A DNA stretch of 64,000 nt, taken from assembly GCA_001570385.1 (NCBI GenBank), contig BBYL01000042.1, forward strand, positions 1 to 64,000, written 5' to 3'. Below the pieces are notes generated by a model. The model was not told the origin of the DNA. It saw only the letters and a program-made list of their open reading frames with translations, and did not search any database. Position 1 is the first letter of the stretch; each line of letters starts with the position of its first letter. A program made the position numbers and the translations under genes. Below, piece after piece: positions 1 through 9,176 of this stretch. This DNA comes from Microtetraspora glauca (GTDB lineage: Bacteria > Actinomycetota > Actinomycetes > Streptosporangiales > Streptosporangiaceae).

Positions 1-85
1 CGATCCGGTCCAGCACGGCGGCCAATCCCACGCCCGGGGGCATGTCGCCCAGGCCGTCGGGGATCGGCTGCCGTCCGATATTCAC
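1..85 (-). CDS. Partial CDS, probable DUF222/HNH endonuclease family protein (N-terminus only)
   Basis: Reading leftward from a GTG at 85, an open frame of 28 codons runs off the window edge. It includes the run DMPPGVGLAAVLDRI, which looks like the start of the actinobacterial DUF222/13E12-type proteins that end in an HNH nuclease domain. Those proteins commonly begin with a short Pro/Gly-rich segment followed by an LAALL-type helix. The Shine-Dalgarno signal upstream is weak. With only 28 residues visible the family call is resemblance only, and it could be another protein. Confidence 0.4.
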   Translation of the reverse strand, partial: MNIGRQPIPDGLGDMPPGVGLAAVLDRI

Positions 86-372
86 ACCGCAACGCTAACA
101 ACCACCACCGACAAAAACGCCCTCCGAACGGCTCCGGGAAAAGCACTCGACGCATTCACCTGGAATCACAGATTCCGCCCCCCACGGAATGTATTGATCG
201 CCGTCTTTTTCCTACCTCTATTGAGGGTGGCTCATGGCGGAGATCGGGCTCCGTCATGGGGGTGAGGGGAAGGGCGGGTTGGTGGCGAGCGGTATCACGG
301 GCAGCCCGCGATCTGGGCCGGGGAGGTGAACGGCGATAGGGGGTTGGTGGGGGTGGGGGTGACGGGATCCTC

Positions 373-461
373 GTGGCGAGGCCGTGGCGAGGCCGTGGCC
401 AGTGGCGAGGGCCGTGGCGAGGCCGTGTCGAGTGGCGAGGCCGTGGCCAGTGGCGAGGGCC
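373..461. repeat. Short tandem repeat cluster (GTGGCGAGGCC units; exact 30-bp duplication)
   Basis: Units of GTGGCGAGGCC alternate with shorter GTGGCCA or GTGTCGA units. The 30-bp block at 384-413 is repeated exactly at 432-461, with an 18-bp related block between them. This higher-order structure suggests slippage or unequal exchange. No coding role is evident. Confidence 0.8.
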
Positions 462-725
462 GATGCCCTGACTTGCTTGCGCCTGTGTCTCGGAACCGGG
501 GGGCGGGGCTCAGCTCCAGGAGCGCGAGGCGGCGGGAGCGGAGCGGAGTGCGGGTGGTTGTGGAGGCGCGCGTAAGACCGTGCCAGCAACCACCGCGCCC
601 GCGAACGCCGCGCATGCGGCTCACCAGGCCGCGACTATCACGGCGCGCCGGAACAACTGCCCGCCGTAGCGGAGCGGCAGGCGCGTACGGCGGCTCAGGG
701 GCCAAAAGGGGGAGCCAACCACACA

Positions 726-800
726 TATGGCGAAGCTGTACCTGGCGAACCTGTCATAGCGAACCTGTCCATAGCGAAGCCGTCATGGCGAAGCCGTCAT
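726..800. repeat. Imperfect 13-15 bp tandem repeat (ATRGCGAASCYGTC)
   Basis: About five degenerate copies follow one another, for example ATAGCGAACCTGTC, ATAGCGAAGCCGTC and ATGGCGAAGCCGTC. They sit about 20 bp before the perfect 15-bp array, so the region has gone through more than one round of expansion with different units. Confidence 0.65.
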
Positions 801-820
801 TCCGTACCGACGAAGCGAGC

Positions 821-925
821 CGCTCATCGTGCACCCGCTCATCGTGCACCCGCTCATCGTGCACCCGCTCATCGTGCACCCGCTCATCGTGCACCCGCTC
901 ATCGTGCACCCGCTCGTCATGCGGA
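821..925. repeat. 15-bp tandem repeat, six perfect copies plus one degenerate copy
   Basis: CGCTCATCGTGCACC is repeated six times without a mismatch (821-910). A degenerate seventh copy follows (911-925, CGCTCGTCATGCGGA). The period of 15 keeps any reading frame open but would give a meaningless Ser/Cys/Thr/Arg repeat. There are no spacers, so this is not a CRISPR array. Such arrays are commonly variable in copy number between strains. Confidence 0.9.
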
Positions 926-1062
926 TCGCCATGACGTGACCCGCTCTTCACGCACCATGCACCAGCGAAATCCGGCGAATCCATGAGATCACGGCTGATC
1001 AAAGCACGGTGCGACCGCTGCTACTGTTGCCCGGCACGGGAGGTGTGAAGGGGGTACGGCAC

Positions 1063-4000
1063 GTGCTCGTGATCCATAGCACCTGGGCCGAGGGCTACCT
1101 CAGGCTCTGGGCGGAGGACACCTCAGGCGGCCACGCGAACGACGGCTCGGTAGGCGTCGGCTTAACGGCCGAAGGCCCGGTAGGCGTCGGCTCAGCGGCC
1201 GAAGGCCGGGCGGGTGGCGGCAGGGCGACCACGTCACGGGCGAAGATCCGTCCCCATCCGTACGCCGCCCCGGCGGCGGCCATCACCAATGATCTGTCTC
1301 TCTGGGGCGACATCGCCGCGGCTTCGGCGGGCAAGGCCGACGCCGGCGAACTCGTCCTGCTCCTGCCCAGCTCGGGACGGAGCCCGCTGCCCTCCCGGGA
1401 AGCGGGGCTCGCCGTCACCGCGCGAAAACCGAAGATCAGCGCCTGGCGGGTTCCCGCTCTGCGGGTCGCGCCCGAGGCGGCTCTGGATCTGCTGGACCGC
1501 GTCGACGAGATGGCCCATCTTCCGGCGGAGGCGTACGAGCCGGGCGAATACCCGGAAGGCGATCCACGGACGGCCGTTCCCGGACCGTCGCTGCGCTATC
1601 TCGCCGTTGTCGCGGCCTATGCCCGTGACCTGGTCCGCCGCGGGCGGGTGCTGCCCCAGCTCCTCGCCGAGGACGGCGGTTACGCGGCCCGGTGGCGGCC
1701 GGTGCTGACCGGCGCCTACGCCGCCAGGTTCCGGGAGCTCGCGACCGCGATGCCGCCGGTCTGCCGGGCCGTGGAGGAGGAGCGGCCGTCCGCGCCCGTG
1801 CTGCTCGATGCCCTCGCGTCCCTGGCCGACGCCGCGGTACGTCACGCGCTTCCCGAACGACTGCTCGGCGGGCACCGCCCGGGGCTGCGCAGTCCCCTCG
1901 CCGATCGCTGGACGGTGGCCCTCACGGGGGACGCGGCCCTTCCGGGCGTGAAGGAGACCGAGGCCGAGAAGCTGGCCCGGCCGCTCCGGGAGTGGTTCAC
2001 CTCGGCGCACCAGTTCGACGGTCCCGTCCGGGTGTGCTTCCGCCTGACCGAACCGCCCGCCCCTGAGATCGACGATGAACCACACCCGCTCGGACCTGGC
2101 GACGAAGACCGGGGGCGGACCGGCGACGGCGACCCCACCGGAACCACTGACGACCACGAGCGGCGTTCCGCGGACGACGGGGCGTGGCGGGTGGAGTTCG
2201 CCCTCCAGGCCGCCGATGATCCGAGCCTCTATCTGCCCGCGGAGTCGATCTGGGCGGACGAGAGCGCGCCCGGCTTCTCGCAGCGCCCGGACGAGACGCT
2301 GCTCGCGGGCCTCGGCCGGGCCGTACGTCTCTATCCGAAGGTGGAGGAGGCGTTGCGCGGGCCCCGGCCTTCCGCGCTTGTGCTCGACACGGCGGGGGCG
2401 TTCGCCTTCCTCCGTCATGCCGCGCCGCTGCTCCAGGCCGCCGGGTTCGGGGTGCAGTTGCCCGCGTGGGCGGGCCGTACCCGGCTGGGGCTCAAGCTGA
2501 CCGCCCGCTCCCAGCGGAAGGCCGGACCGGGAGCGGCGAGCGACCAGGGGTTCGGCCTGCACCAGATCGTGGACTTCCGCGCGGATCTGGCGATCGGCGA
2601 CGAGACGATCAGCGAGGAGGAGCTGGCCGAGCTGGCCAGGCTCAAGGTGCCGCTGGTCCGGGTCAGGGGACGCTGGGTCGAGCTGGACGACCGGCAGCTG
2701 GGCGCCGCGCTGAAGGCCGTGGCGAGGCGCCAGGCGGGCGAGATGACGGTGGGCGAGCTGATCCAGGAGGTCGTCCACGGCGGTGACGAGGACCTGCCGC
2801 TGGTCGAAGTGGACGCCGACGGACTGCTCGGGGACCTGCTCTCCGGTGAGGCGGATCGCCGGCTCGAACCGATCGCCACCCCTGAAAGCTTCCGCGGCAC
2901 GCTGCGGCCGTACCAGGAGCGGGGGCTGTCCTGGCTGACCTTCATGTCGCGGATCGGGCTCGGTGGGGTGCTCGCCGACGACATGGGCCTCGGGAAGACC
3001 GCACAGACGCTGTCGCTCCTCCTGAACGAGCGCGAGCGGGGCGAGCGCCCGGGGCCGACGTTGCTGGTCTGCCCGATGTCCCTGCTCAGCAACTGGCAGA
3101 AGGAGGCCGCGCGGTTCGCCCCCTCGCTGGACGTCTACCTTCATCACGGCGCCACCCGGTCGCGGGACGAGGAGCTTGCCGAGCGGGTGGCCGAGGCGGA
3201 CATCGTGCTCACCACGTACGGCACCGCCCTGCGGGACCGGGAGGTCCTGGCCGGGTTCGACTGGGCACGGGTCGTCTGCGACGAGGCGCAGGCCATCAAG
3301 AACAGCGCGGCACGGCAGGCGCAGGCCGTACGGGCCCTTCCCGCGCGCACCAGGCTGGCGCTGACGGGCACGCCGGTGGAGAACCACCTGGCCGAACTCT
3401 GGTCGATCATGGAGTTCTGCAATCCCGGCCTGCTCGGCCCGGCGAAGGACTTCCGGGAGCGTTACCAGGAGCCGATCGAGCGGCGTGGCGACGAGGCGGC
3501 GACCGCGGCGCTCAAGCGGGCCACCGGCCCGTTCGTGCTGCGCCGCCTCAAGACCGACAAGACGATCATCTCGGATCTGCCGGACAAGATGGAGATGAAG
3601 GTCTGGTGCAACCTCACCCCTGAACAGGCCACGCTGTACCAGGCGGTCGTCGAGGACATGATGGCCAAGATCGCGGGCAGCGAGGGTATCGAACGGCGCG
3701 GCAACGTGCTGGCCACGATGACGAAGCTCAAGCAGGTCTGCAACCATCCGGCGCACCTGCTCAAGGACGGCTCCCGGCTGCCCGGCAGGTCGGGGAAGCT
3801 CGCCCGGCTGGAGGAACTGGCCGAGGAGATCGTCGCCGAGGGCGACAAGGCGCTCGTGTTCACGCAGTACGCCGAGTTCGGGACGTTGCTCCAGCCGTAC
3901 CTGTCGGCGCATCTCGACCGGCCGGTGCTGTGGCTCCACGGCGGGCTGCCGAAGAAGCAGCGGGACGCGCTGGTCGAACGTTTCCAGACCGACGACGAGC

Positions 4001-4326
4001 CGATGCTGTTCCTGCTGTCGCTCAAGGCGGCGGGTACGGGCCTCAACCTGACCGCGGCCAACCACGTGATCCACGTGGACCGGTGGTGGAACCCGGCGGT
4101 CGAGAACCAGGCGACCGACCGGGCGTTCCGCATCGGGCAGACGAGGAACGTCCAGGTCAGGAAGTTCGTCTGCGTGGGCACCCTGGAGGAGCGGATCGAC
4201 GAGATGATCGAACGCAAGACGGCGCTCGCCGAGAGCGTGGTCGGCACCGGCGAGGACTGGATCACCGGCCTGTCCACCGACCGGCTGCGGGAGCTGTTCC
4301 GGCTCGGACCGGAGGCGGTCTCATGA
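1063..4326 (+). CDS. SNF2/SWI2-family DEAD-like helicase
   Basis: This large ATP-dependent DNA translocase (1,087 aa) has an N-terminal bacterial SNF2-associated region over roughly the first 600 residues. A SNF2_N ATPase core follows: Walker A within DDMGLGKT (Lys about 645) and the DEAQ box in DEAQAIKN (about 738). The helicase C lobe carries the arginine-finger region ATDRAFRIGQ near the end. I place the start at GTG 1063 because AAGGGGG lies 8 bp upstream; an earlier in-frame GTG at 1009 has no such signal. A 30-bp in-frame tandem repeat near the N-terminus encodes two 10-residue units. The stop overlaps the next start (ATGA), so the SWIM protein is probably a translationally coupled partner. 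The role is likely chromatin or DNA-repair related; the substrate is unknown. Confidence 0.93.
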   Translation: MLVIHSTWAEGYLRLWAEDTSGGHANDGSVGVGLTAEGPVGVGSAAEGRAGGGRATTSRAKIRPHPYAAPAAAITNDLSLWGDIAAASAGKADAGELVLLLPSSGRSPLPSREAGLAVTARKPKISAWRVPALRVAPEAALDLLDRVDEMAHLPAEAYEPGEYPEGDPRTAVPGPSLRYLAVVAAYARDLVRRGRVLPQLLAEDGGYAARWRPVLTGAYAARFRELATAMPPVCRAVEEERPSAPVLLDALASLADAAVRHALPERLLGGHRPGLRSPLADRWTVALTGDAALPGVKETEAEKLARPLREWFTSAHQFDGPVRVCFRLTEPPAPEIDDEPHPLGPGDEDRGRTGDGDPTGTTDDHERRSADDGAWRVEFALQAADDPSLYLPAESIWADESAPGFSQRPDETLLAGLGRAVRLYPKVEEALRGPRPSALVLDTAGAFAFLRHAAPLLQAAGFGVQLPAWAGRTRLGLKLTARSQRKAGPGAASDQGFGLHQIVDFRADLAIGDETISEEELAELARLKVPLVRVRGRWVELDDRQLGAALKAVARRQAGEMTVGELIQEVVHGGDEDLPLVEVDADGLLGDLLSGEADRRLEPIATPESFRGTLRPYQERGLSWLTFMSRIGLGGVLADDMGLGKTAQTLSLLLNERERGERPGPTLLVCPMSLLSNWQKEAARFAPSLDVYLHHGATRSRDEELAERVAEADIVLTTYGTALRDREVLAGFDWARVVCDEAQAIKNSAARQAQAVRALPARTRLALTGTPVENHLAELWSIMEFCNPGLLGPAKDFRERYQEPIERRGDEAATAALKRATGPFVLRRLKTDKTIISDLPDKMEMKVWCNLTPEQATLYQAVVEDMMAKIAGSEGIERRGNVLATMTKLKQVCNHPAHLLKDGSRLPGRSGKLARLEELAEEIVAEGDKALVFTQYAEFGTLLQPYLSAHLDRPVLWLHGGLPKKQRDALVERFQTDDEPMLFLLSLKAAGTGLNLTAANHVIHVDRWWNPAVENQATDRAFRIGQTRNVQVRKFVCVGTLEERIDEMIERKTALAESVVGTGEDWITGLSTDRLRELFRLGPEAVS
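1148..1207 (+). repeat. In-frame 30-bp tandem repeat inside the helicase N-terminus
   Basis: Two adjacent 30-bp units (1148-1177 and 1178-1207) differ at only two positions. They add the related decapeptides SVGVGLTAEG and PVGVGSAAEG to the helicase shortly after its start, in a segment predicted to be flexible. Confidence 0.85.
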
Positions 4327-5201
4327 GCGAGCGCGGGAGCCGGCCCGACCCGAAGACCTGGATCTTCGAGCACGTCCGGCCGATCCGGGTGGAGGGCGGC
4401 CTCCACGTGCGCAGCCGCCGCGGCTCGATCGGCGAGCGGTGGTGGTCACGCCGCTTCATCGACATCCTGGAACGCGTCTGCGACAAGGGCCGGCTGTCCC
4501 GCGGCCGGGCGTACGCGCGGTCGGGGCAGGTCATGCACCTCGATATCGCGCCCGGCCAGGTGACGGCGTGGGTCCAGGGGTCACGGCCGAAGCCGTACGA
4601 CGTCACGATCGGCGTCGCCGCGTACGGCGCGGACCAGTGGCGCGTGCTCACGGAGAAGCTGGCGGCGCGGGCGCTCTACCGCGCCAAGCTGCTCGCCGGA
4701 GAGATGCCTCCGGAGATCGAGGACGTCTTCCGTGAGGCGGGCCTGCCGCTCTTCCCTGGCGAGCGCGGGCTGGACATGGCCTGCTCGTGCCCCGACTGGG
4801 GCTTCCCGTGCAAGCACCTGTCCGCGGTGCTGTACGTGCTGGCCGAGTCGTTCGACGACGATCCGTTCCTGGTGCTGGCCTGGCGCGGCATGGCCAAGGA
4901 GGACCTGCTCGACGCGCTGCGCGCGGCGAGACCGGCGGATCATCCCCGAAGCTCTGACGACGCCGGGACGGCATCGCTCCTCGACGTGACCGACGCGGCC
5001 TTCTCCGATCGCATGGACGGCTTCTACGAGCCGGCCGTCTCCCCTGCCCGGCTGCGGGACCGCGGCGACCTGCCCACGACACCGCCCGACCTGCTGCTGC
5101 GCGCCCTGGAGCCGCCCGCGGTCAAGGCGCGGCACATCCCGATCCTGGACCTGCTCAGGCCCGCCTACCGGACGCTCGCGGAGGACGCGGACGGCGGCTG
5201 A
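4323..5201 (+). CDS. SWIM zinc-finger protein, partner of the SNF2 helicase
   Basis: A 292-residue protein with a SWIM zinc finger of the form CxC-x6-CxH: Cys154, Cys156, Cys163 and His165 in CSCPDWGFPCKH. SWIM domains are thought to bind DNA or protein partners. In bacteria they are commonly encoded right beside SNF2 helicases, and here the ATG overlaps the helicase TGA by 4 bp. Residues before the finger form a conserved-looking basic region; the C-terminal third is acidic and less ordered. It most likely works with the upstream helicase. No catalytic motif is visible. Confidence 0.88.
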   Translation: MSERGSRPDPKTWIFEHVRPIRVEGGLHVRSRRGSIGERWWSRRFIDILERVCDKGRLSRGRAYARSGQVMHLDIAPGQVTAWVQGSRPKPYDVTIGVAAYGADQWRVLTEKLAARALYRAKLLAGEMPPEIEDVFREAGLPLFPGERGLDMACSCPDWGFPCKHLSAVLYVLAESFDDDPFLVLAWRGMAKEDLLDALRAARPADHPRSSDDAGTASLLDVTDAAFSDRMDGFYEPAVSPARLRDRGDLPTTPPDLLLRALEPPAVKARHIPILDLLRPAYRTLAEDADGG

Positions 5202-5229
5202 ACCGGGCTCCCGTGACGCTCCGTGGACC

Positions 5230-6165
5230 TCAGGTGTCGGTGAAGTCCGACGGGACCATGACGCGCACGCCGTTCGGGATGGTCTTGAGCACGAGCGGGG
5301 TGCGCAACCGCACCTCTCCGTCGATGTCGGCGGCCATCGGGGGGTCGGTCTCCAGCAGCATCTCGGTCCCGGTGACGAACGGGCCGCCCGCGAGGCTCTG
5401 CCACCGGCCGGTCGTGGCGCGTACGAGGGTCTCGGCGAGCAGCCTGAGCCGCTTGCCCGAGCCGAGCTGGTAGGCGACCAGCCGCCGGTTGTCGATGCTG
5501 ATGTCCCTGGCGATCTGCCATCCGCCGTGGAAGCGGCCGTTGGCGATGTTGAGCTGATGGGTGAGCACCTCGTGCCGCCTGCCGTCCACCGTGATGTACG
5601 CACGGAACGGCTGGTGGCGGGGAAGCAGCCTGATCGCGGTCAGCGGGTAGGCGGCGCGGCCGAGGAGCCGCTTGACCCACGGCCGCACGGTTCCCGCGAC
5701 CTCGACGGAGACGCCGAAGCTGGCCAGGTTGGCGAAGGGGCGGTCCCCGCAGACGCCGAGGTCGATGTCGGCGACCTTGCCCTCGGTGAACACGCGTACG
5801 GCGCGGGAGAGGTCGAGCGGCAGGCCGAGGCTGCGCGCGAAGTTGTTGGTGGTGCCGAGCGGCAGGACGCCCAGGGCGACGTCGCGGTGGGCGATGTGCT
5901 TGATCGAGCTGCTGAGGGTGCCGTCGCCGCCGCCGACGACGAGAAGGTCGGGGGCGGGGGCGAGCGCCCGCTCGATGGTGTCCCTGAGCCGGGTCGGGTC
6001 GGTGACCTGGTGGACGCCGGCCAGGTCGAACCGGCCGGCTTGGAGGAGCCGCAGGACCTCGGGGTAGTGCCGCCGCCCCCGCCGTGATCGCGTGTTCACG
6101 ACGACGGCGGCACGCCGGTGCGTGTGGATCGCCGCCGTATGGTCCGCTTTGCTGCGCATGATCAC
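5230..6165 (-). CDS. Diacylglycerol/lipid kinase family protein (YegS/DagK type)
   Basis: A 311-residue protein with the DAGK catalytic signature: GGGDGT at about 78-83 (nucleotide-binding loop) and PLGTTNNFA at about 100. The C-terminal half has the beta-sandwich typical of YegS/DgkB-like enzymes. It probably phosphorylates a membrane lipid such as diacylglycerol with ATP. GTG 6165 and ATG 6159 are both possible starts, two codons apart. It converges on the SWIM gene (28 bp between stops) and begins only 10 bp after a strong hairpin that should separate it from the protease gene upstream. Confidence 0.88.
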   Translation of the reverse strand: MIMRSKADHTAAIHTHRRAAVVVNTRSRRGRRHYPEVLRLLQAGRFDLAGVHQVTDPTRLRDTIERALAPAPDLLVVGGGDGTLSSSIKHIAHRDVALGVLPLGTTNNFARSLGLPLDLSRAVRVFTEGKVADIDLGVCGDRPFANLASFGVSVEVAGTVRPWVKRLLGRAAYPLTAIRLLPRHQPFRAYITVDGRRHEVLTHQLNIANGRFHGGWQIARDISIDNRRLVAYQLGSGKRLRLLAETLVRATTGRWQSLAGGPFVTGTEMLLETDPPMAADIDGEVRLRTPLVLKTIPNGVRVMVPSDFTDT

Positions 6166-6174
6166 ATAGTAGGC

Positions 6175-6205
6175 GGGCCCGGCGGCTGGTGCGGCCGCCG
6201 GGCCC
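6175..6205 (-). terminator. Hairpin downstream of the M6 protease gene
   Basis: A perfect 12-bp inverted repeat (GGGCCCGGCGGC at 6175-6186 and its complement at 6194-6205) with a 7-nt loop. It lies 57 bp beyond the protease stop and just before the lipid kinase start. There is no T-run, as is common in actinomycete terminators. Confidence 0.55.
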
Positions 6206-6261
6206 TGACCGGTGCGTTACGCCCTTATGGGGTCCTCACGCCCCGGGACTGCCTGATGTGA

Positions 6262-9012
6262 CTACTTCTTGGGCGCCGTCACCTGGACGATCGCGCCGAG
6301 GTTCAGCGGCAGCGGGGTGAGCAGCTTGATCTGCACGCCGAGCTGCTTGTTCTCGTCGCCGGGGTTGCCGGTGCCGAGGATGGCGCCGCCGATGTCCGTG
6401 CCGTACAGCGAGGTCGCCGGGGTGCCGTCGGGGTTGACGACCCGGGTGGTGTACTGCTGGTTGTCCTTGGACGGGACCACGGAGGAGCCGTCACGGTGCC
6501 GGTAGTACAGCTGGCTGCCGCGGATCTCGAAGCCCGGGTACCAGCCCTTGGCGTCGGTGAAGGTCTTCACCGCGGCCTGCTTGGCGAACGAGGTGCAGTA
6601 CTCCGTGAACGCCTCGCCCTCGATGCACTCCTTGAACGGGTAGGTGCCGACGAAGTTGAACGCCGCGTTCGAGGACTGCGGACGGGAGGGGAGGTTCTTC
6701 AGCGTCGAGGCGTCCTTCGTCGCCGCCTCGCCGGTACGGCGCAGCGGGTCGAAGTGCGAGTCGACGATGAGGAGCTGGCCCTTCGGACCGACCGAGGGCA
6801 GGTCGAAGGTGCTGTCCGCGACGTTGTTCATGGCGCGCGAGGTGTCGCGGTACCAGACCAGCAGGCCCGGCGCGTTGTACTTGATCTTCTCGACCTTCCA
6901 GGCGCCGTCACGCTGCCAGGTGGTGTCGTAGGCGAACTGGAGGCCCTTGTCGAAGCCGTCGAAGTTGCGCCACTCCGCCAGGTAGTACTGCGCGGACTGC
7001 ACCTGGCCGGTGTGGGTCACCCAGCCGGCTCCGGTGGAGTCGGTGAAGGTGCCGGTCGTGGCGGTCCAGCCGTTGGCGCCGCCCTCGACGTCGTCGCTCC
7101 AGACGGACGTGCCGCCGTCGGTGAGCGAGAAGTCGTCCAGGAACCAGCCGGTGTTGACGGCCGCCGCGTCCGTGGCGTACCGGAGGCGGACCTGCACGGA
7201 CGTGCCGGCGAACGGCGTCAGGTCGGCGTAGAGGTGCGTCCAGCCGCCGCTCTCGCCGGTGATGCCGTACTTCTTGTTGCCGTAGTCCCTGAGCCGGCCG
7301 TTGGGGTCGGGGTCACCGTCGTCGGTGCTGGCGAGGGTGCCGTCCTCCTTGTAGACCTTCTGCTCGGACCAGGTGGCGCCGCCGTCGGTGGAGACCTCGA
7401 AGAAGCCGTAGTCCCACTCGGACTCGATGCTGTAGTCGGTCCACCACCAGAACTTCTTGTCCGCGCCGGCCGGGACGGCGACCGCCCTGGTCAGCTTGGA
7501 GTCGGCCCAGTTCTGGTCGCTGCTGGACCACCACACGTTGGAGCCGCTGTGCGGGGTGGTCATGACGATGTGCTTGTCCGGCAGGTTGATCCGGACGCCG
7601 TCCTCGGTGCCCTTGGGCGTACGCGAGCTCTGCCCGACGGTCACCACCTTGGTGCCGTCACCGGGGTTGAGGGTCTTGGGGTTGGCCCAGCCGAGCACCC
7701 ACTTGTCCCACAGGCCCATGTGCGTCGGCAGCGACTGGAAGATCGGCCCGGAGTGGGAGCCGCTGGACATGAGGTCCCAGAAGTCCACGTCGGAGTCGCC
7801 GCCGCCGGTGGCGTCGTACAGGTCGGGCAGGCCCAGGTCGTGGCCGTACTCGTGGGCGAAGACGCCCACCCCGGAGTCCTCGGGCTGCACGATGTAGTTG
7901 GAGATCTTCACGCTGGTGCCCGGGACGGTGTAGCCGCCGGTCACGTCGCTGGAGTGCGCCCAGATGGCGAAGGTGCCCTCCGCGCCGCCGCCGCCGGACT
8001 TGTCCTCACCGGCGTGGATCAGGACCAGGTGGTCGATCACGCCGTCGGGCTCGTCGTAGTTGCCGTCGCCGTCGGCGTCGGAGACGTCCTCCTTGTCGTA
8101 GTCAGCCCACGGGAAGGAGGGGTTCGCGGCGGCCAGAGCGTTCACCGCGTCGACCGGGAGCTGCGCGGCGCCGCGCGGGTTGTCCGGGTGACCGGACATG
8201 TCCTGCATGGCGGCGCCGCACTTGCCCGCGCCGTACCACGCCTCGGAGTGCGGGACCTTGATCCAGCCGACCGCCTCACCGGAGACCGTGTACGCGCCCT
8301 TCGAGAGCTCCTCGTACATGTTCTTCATGGTGGAGCCGGAGATGTCGATGCCCTTCTTACCGTCCCTGGGGTCGGTCAGGTCGGGGCGGACCCGGGTGGT
8401 GATCCCCTCCGAGCTGTAGAGCATCTTGTTGTAGTGGGCGTTGTTGAAGTCCGACACCCACATCGAGTTGTTGTCCTTGCCACCCCCAGCCGCGTCGGCC
8501 GGGTTGGGGATGGTGTTGTGGAGCGGTCCGTTCAGCTTGGTGCCGGCCGGCTCGGTCACGCAGTCGTCGACGTCGTCGATCGTCTTGGGGTGCGTCCAGC
8601 CGGAGAAGTCGTCGTTCGCCTGGTCGTTGAACTCGACCAGCAGCGTGAGCAGCTTGGCGGTCTTGGTGGTCTTCGACTTCTTGTAGATGAAGTCGAAGGG
8701 GTTCTGACCGGTCCTGATCGCCCGCTTCTCGTTCTTGACCAGTTCCCGCGCGGCGACCGGGTTGCCGCTGGAGAACTTGTGGTCGATCTCCTTGGCGAGC
8801 GCGGCGGTGCGCTTCGCCCCCTTGGAGGGGACCTCTTCGGGGGTGTCGGTGACGTCGCTCTGCACACGCGGCGGCGCGTAGTTGATGTAGTGGTCCTTCG
8901 CCGAAGGCTGGTAGTTCGCCTGGGGCGTGGCCGCACCTGCTGTGGCGAGTCCCGCCGCCGCCAGCCCGAGAGCGGGCACGACCGCGACGAGACGCCTGAG
9001 TCTCCTGGACAA
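6262..9012 (-). CDS. Secreted M6-family zinc metalloprotease (immune inhibitor A-like)
   Basis: A large exported protease (916 aa from the chosen start). The N-terminus is a classic signal peptide: an Arg-rich segment, a hydrophobic Ala/Leu/Val core, then an AGA-ATPQA-like cleavage region. The zinc motif HEYGHDLGLPD sits at about residue 387, matching the M6 HExxHxxGxxD signature. After the catalytic domain come beta-rich regions with Trp/Asp-rich segments like the accessory domains of InhA/PrtV-type proteases. I favour TTG 9012 (GGAAGGG six bases upstream, signal peptide right at the N-terminus); TTG 9015 and GTG 9060 are alternatives. The gene ends in a hairpin at 6175-6205. It probably degrades extracellular protein in nutrition, development or defence. 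Confidence 0.92.
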   Translation of the reverse strand: MSRRLRRLVAVVPALGLAAAGLATAGAATPQANYQPSAKDHYINYAPPRVQSDVTDTPEEVPSKGAKRTAALAKEIDHKFSSGNPVAARELVKNEKRAIRTGQNPFDFIYKKSKTTKTAKLLTLLVEFNDQANDDFSGWTHPKTIDDVDDCVTEPAGTKLNGPLHNTIPNPADAAGGGKDNNSMWVSDFNNAHYNKMLYSSEGITTRVRPDLTDPRDGKKGIDISGSTMKNMYEELSKGAYTVSGEAVGWIKVPHSEAWYGAGKCGAAMQDMSGHPDNPRGAAQLPVDAVNALAAANPSFPWADYDKEDVSDADGDGNYDEPDGVIDHLVLIHAGEDKSGGGGAEGTFAIWAHSSDVTGGYTVPGTSVKISNYIVQPEDSGVGVFAHEYGHDLGLPDLYDATGGGDSDVDFWDLMSSGSHSGPIFQSLPTHMGLWDKWVLGWANPKTLNPGDGTKVVTVGQSSRTPKGTEDGVRINLPDKHIVMTTPHSGSNVWWSSSDQNWADSKLTRAVAVPAGADKKFWWWTDYSIESEWDYGFFEVSTDGGATWSEQKVYKEDGTLASTDDGDPDPNGRLRDYGNKKYGITGESGGWTHLYADLTPFAGTSVQVRLRYATDAAAVNTGWFLDDFSLTDGGTSVWSDDVEGGANGWTATTGTFTDSTGAGWVTHTGQVQSAQYYLAEWRNFDGFDKGLQFAYDTTWQRDGAWKVEKIKYNAPGLLVWYRDTSRAMNNVADSTFDLPSVGPKGQLLIVDSHFDPLRRTGEAATKDASTLKNLPSRPQSSNAAFNFVGTYPFKECIEGEAFTEYCTSFAKQAAVKTFTDAKGWYPGFEIRGSQLYYRHRDGSSVVPSKDNQQYTTRVVNPDGTPATSLYGTDIGGAILGTGNPGDENKQLGVQIKLLTPLPLNLGAIVQVTAPKK

Positions 9013-9147
9013 CAAGATCCCTTCCCCGCCCGGGGTCACCGGGCGCGTCACGAGGCGCACCGGGATGAGCGCGCGCCTGGCCTGGGGGTCCCGCGGCGAA
9101 GCCGCCTCGGAATCCGCAAGCGGACGATAAGGAGGAAGTAAAGGAAG

Positions 9148-9176
9148 CGTAAAGGGCGTAGATCGAACTTTGTCAA
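9148..9176 (-). promoter_or_regulatory. Possible promoter of the M6 protease gene
   Basis: Reading leftward, TTGACA (9176-9171) is followed after 17 bp by TTTACG (9153-9148). The -35 is a perfect match and the -10 a poor one. It would give a 5' leader of roughly 130 nt. Confidence 0.3.

Larger units (their letters stand above)
86..1062. other. Repeat-rich intergenic region without a supportable gene
   Basis: This stretch of nearly 1 kb lies between the partial DUF222-like gene and the SNF2 helicase. Open frames exist on both strands, but they are made largely of the three tandem repeat families listed separately. They lack a convincing ribosome binding site and do not resemble any protein family I know. 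The first part (about 100-240) is less GC-rich and may hold the promoter of the leftward gene. Confidence 0.6.

Noticed and set aside
821..925. Possible CRISPR array
   Set aside because: The 15-bp units are directly adjacent with no spacers, and no cas genes are present.
326..934. Rightward 202-residue open frame over the repeat region
   Set aside because: It consists of repeat-derived Ser/Arg/Gly runs, lacks a convincing ribosome site and resembles no family; high GC alone keeps such frames open.
1234..4074. Long leftward open frame opposite the SNF2 helicase
   Set aside because: It is the complement of a gene with clear helicase motifs; its translation has no recognisable domain and the codon pattern fits the other strand.
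6496..9141. Long rightward open frame opposite the M6 protease
   Set aside because: Shadow frame: Val/Gly/Arg-rich without domains, while the opposite strand encodes the HEYGH protease with a signal peptide.
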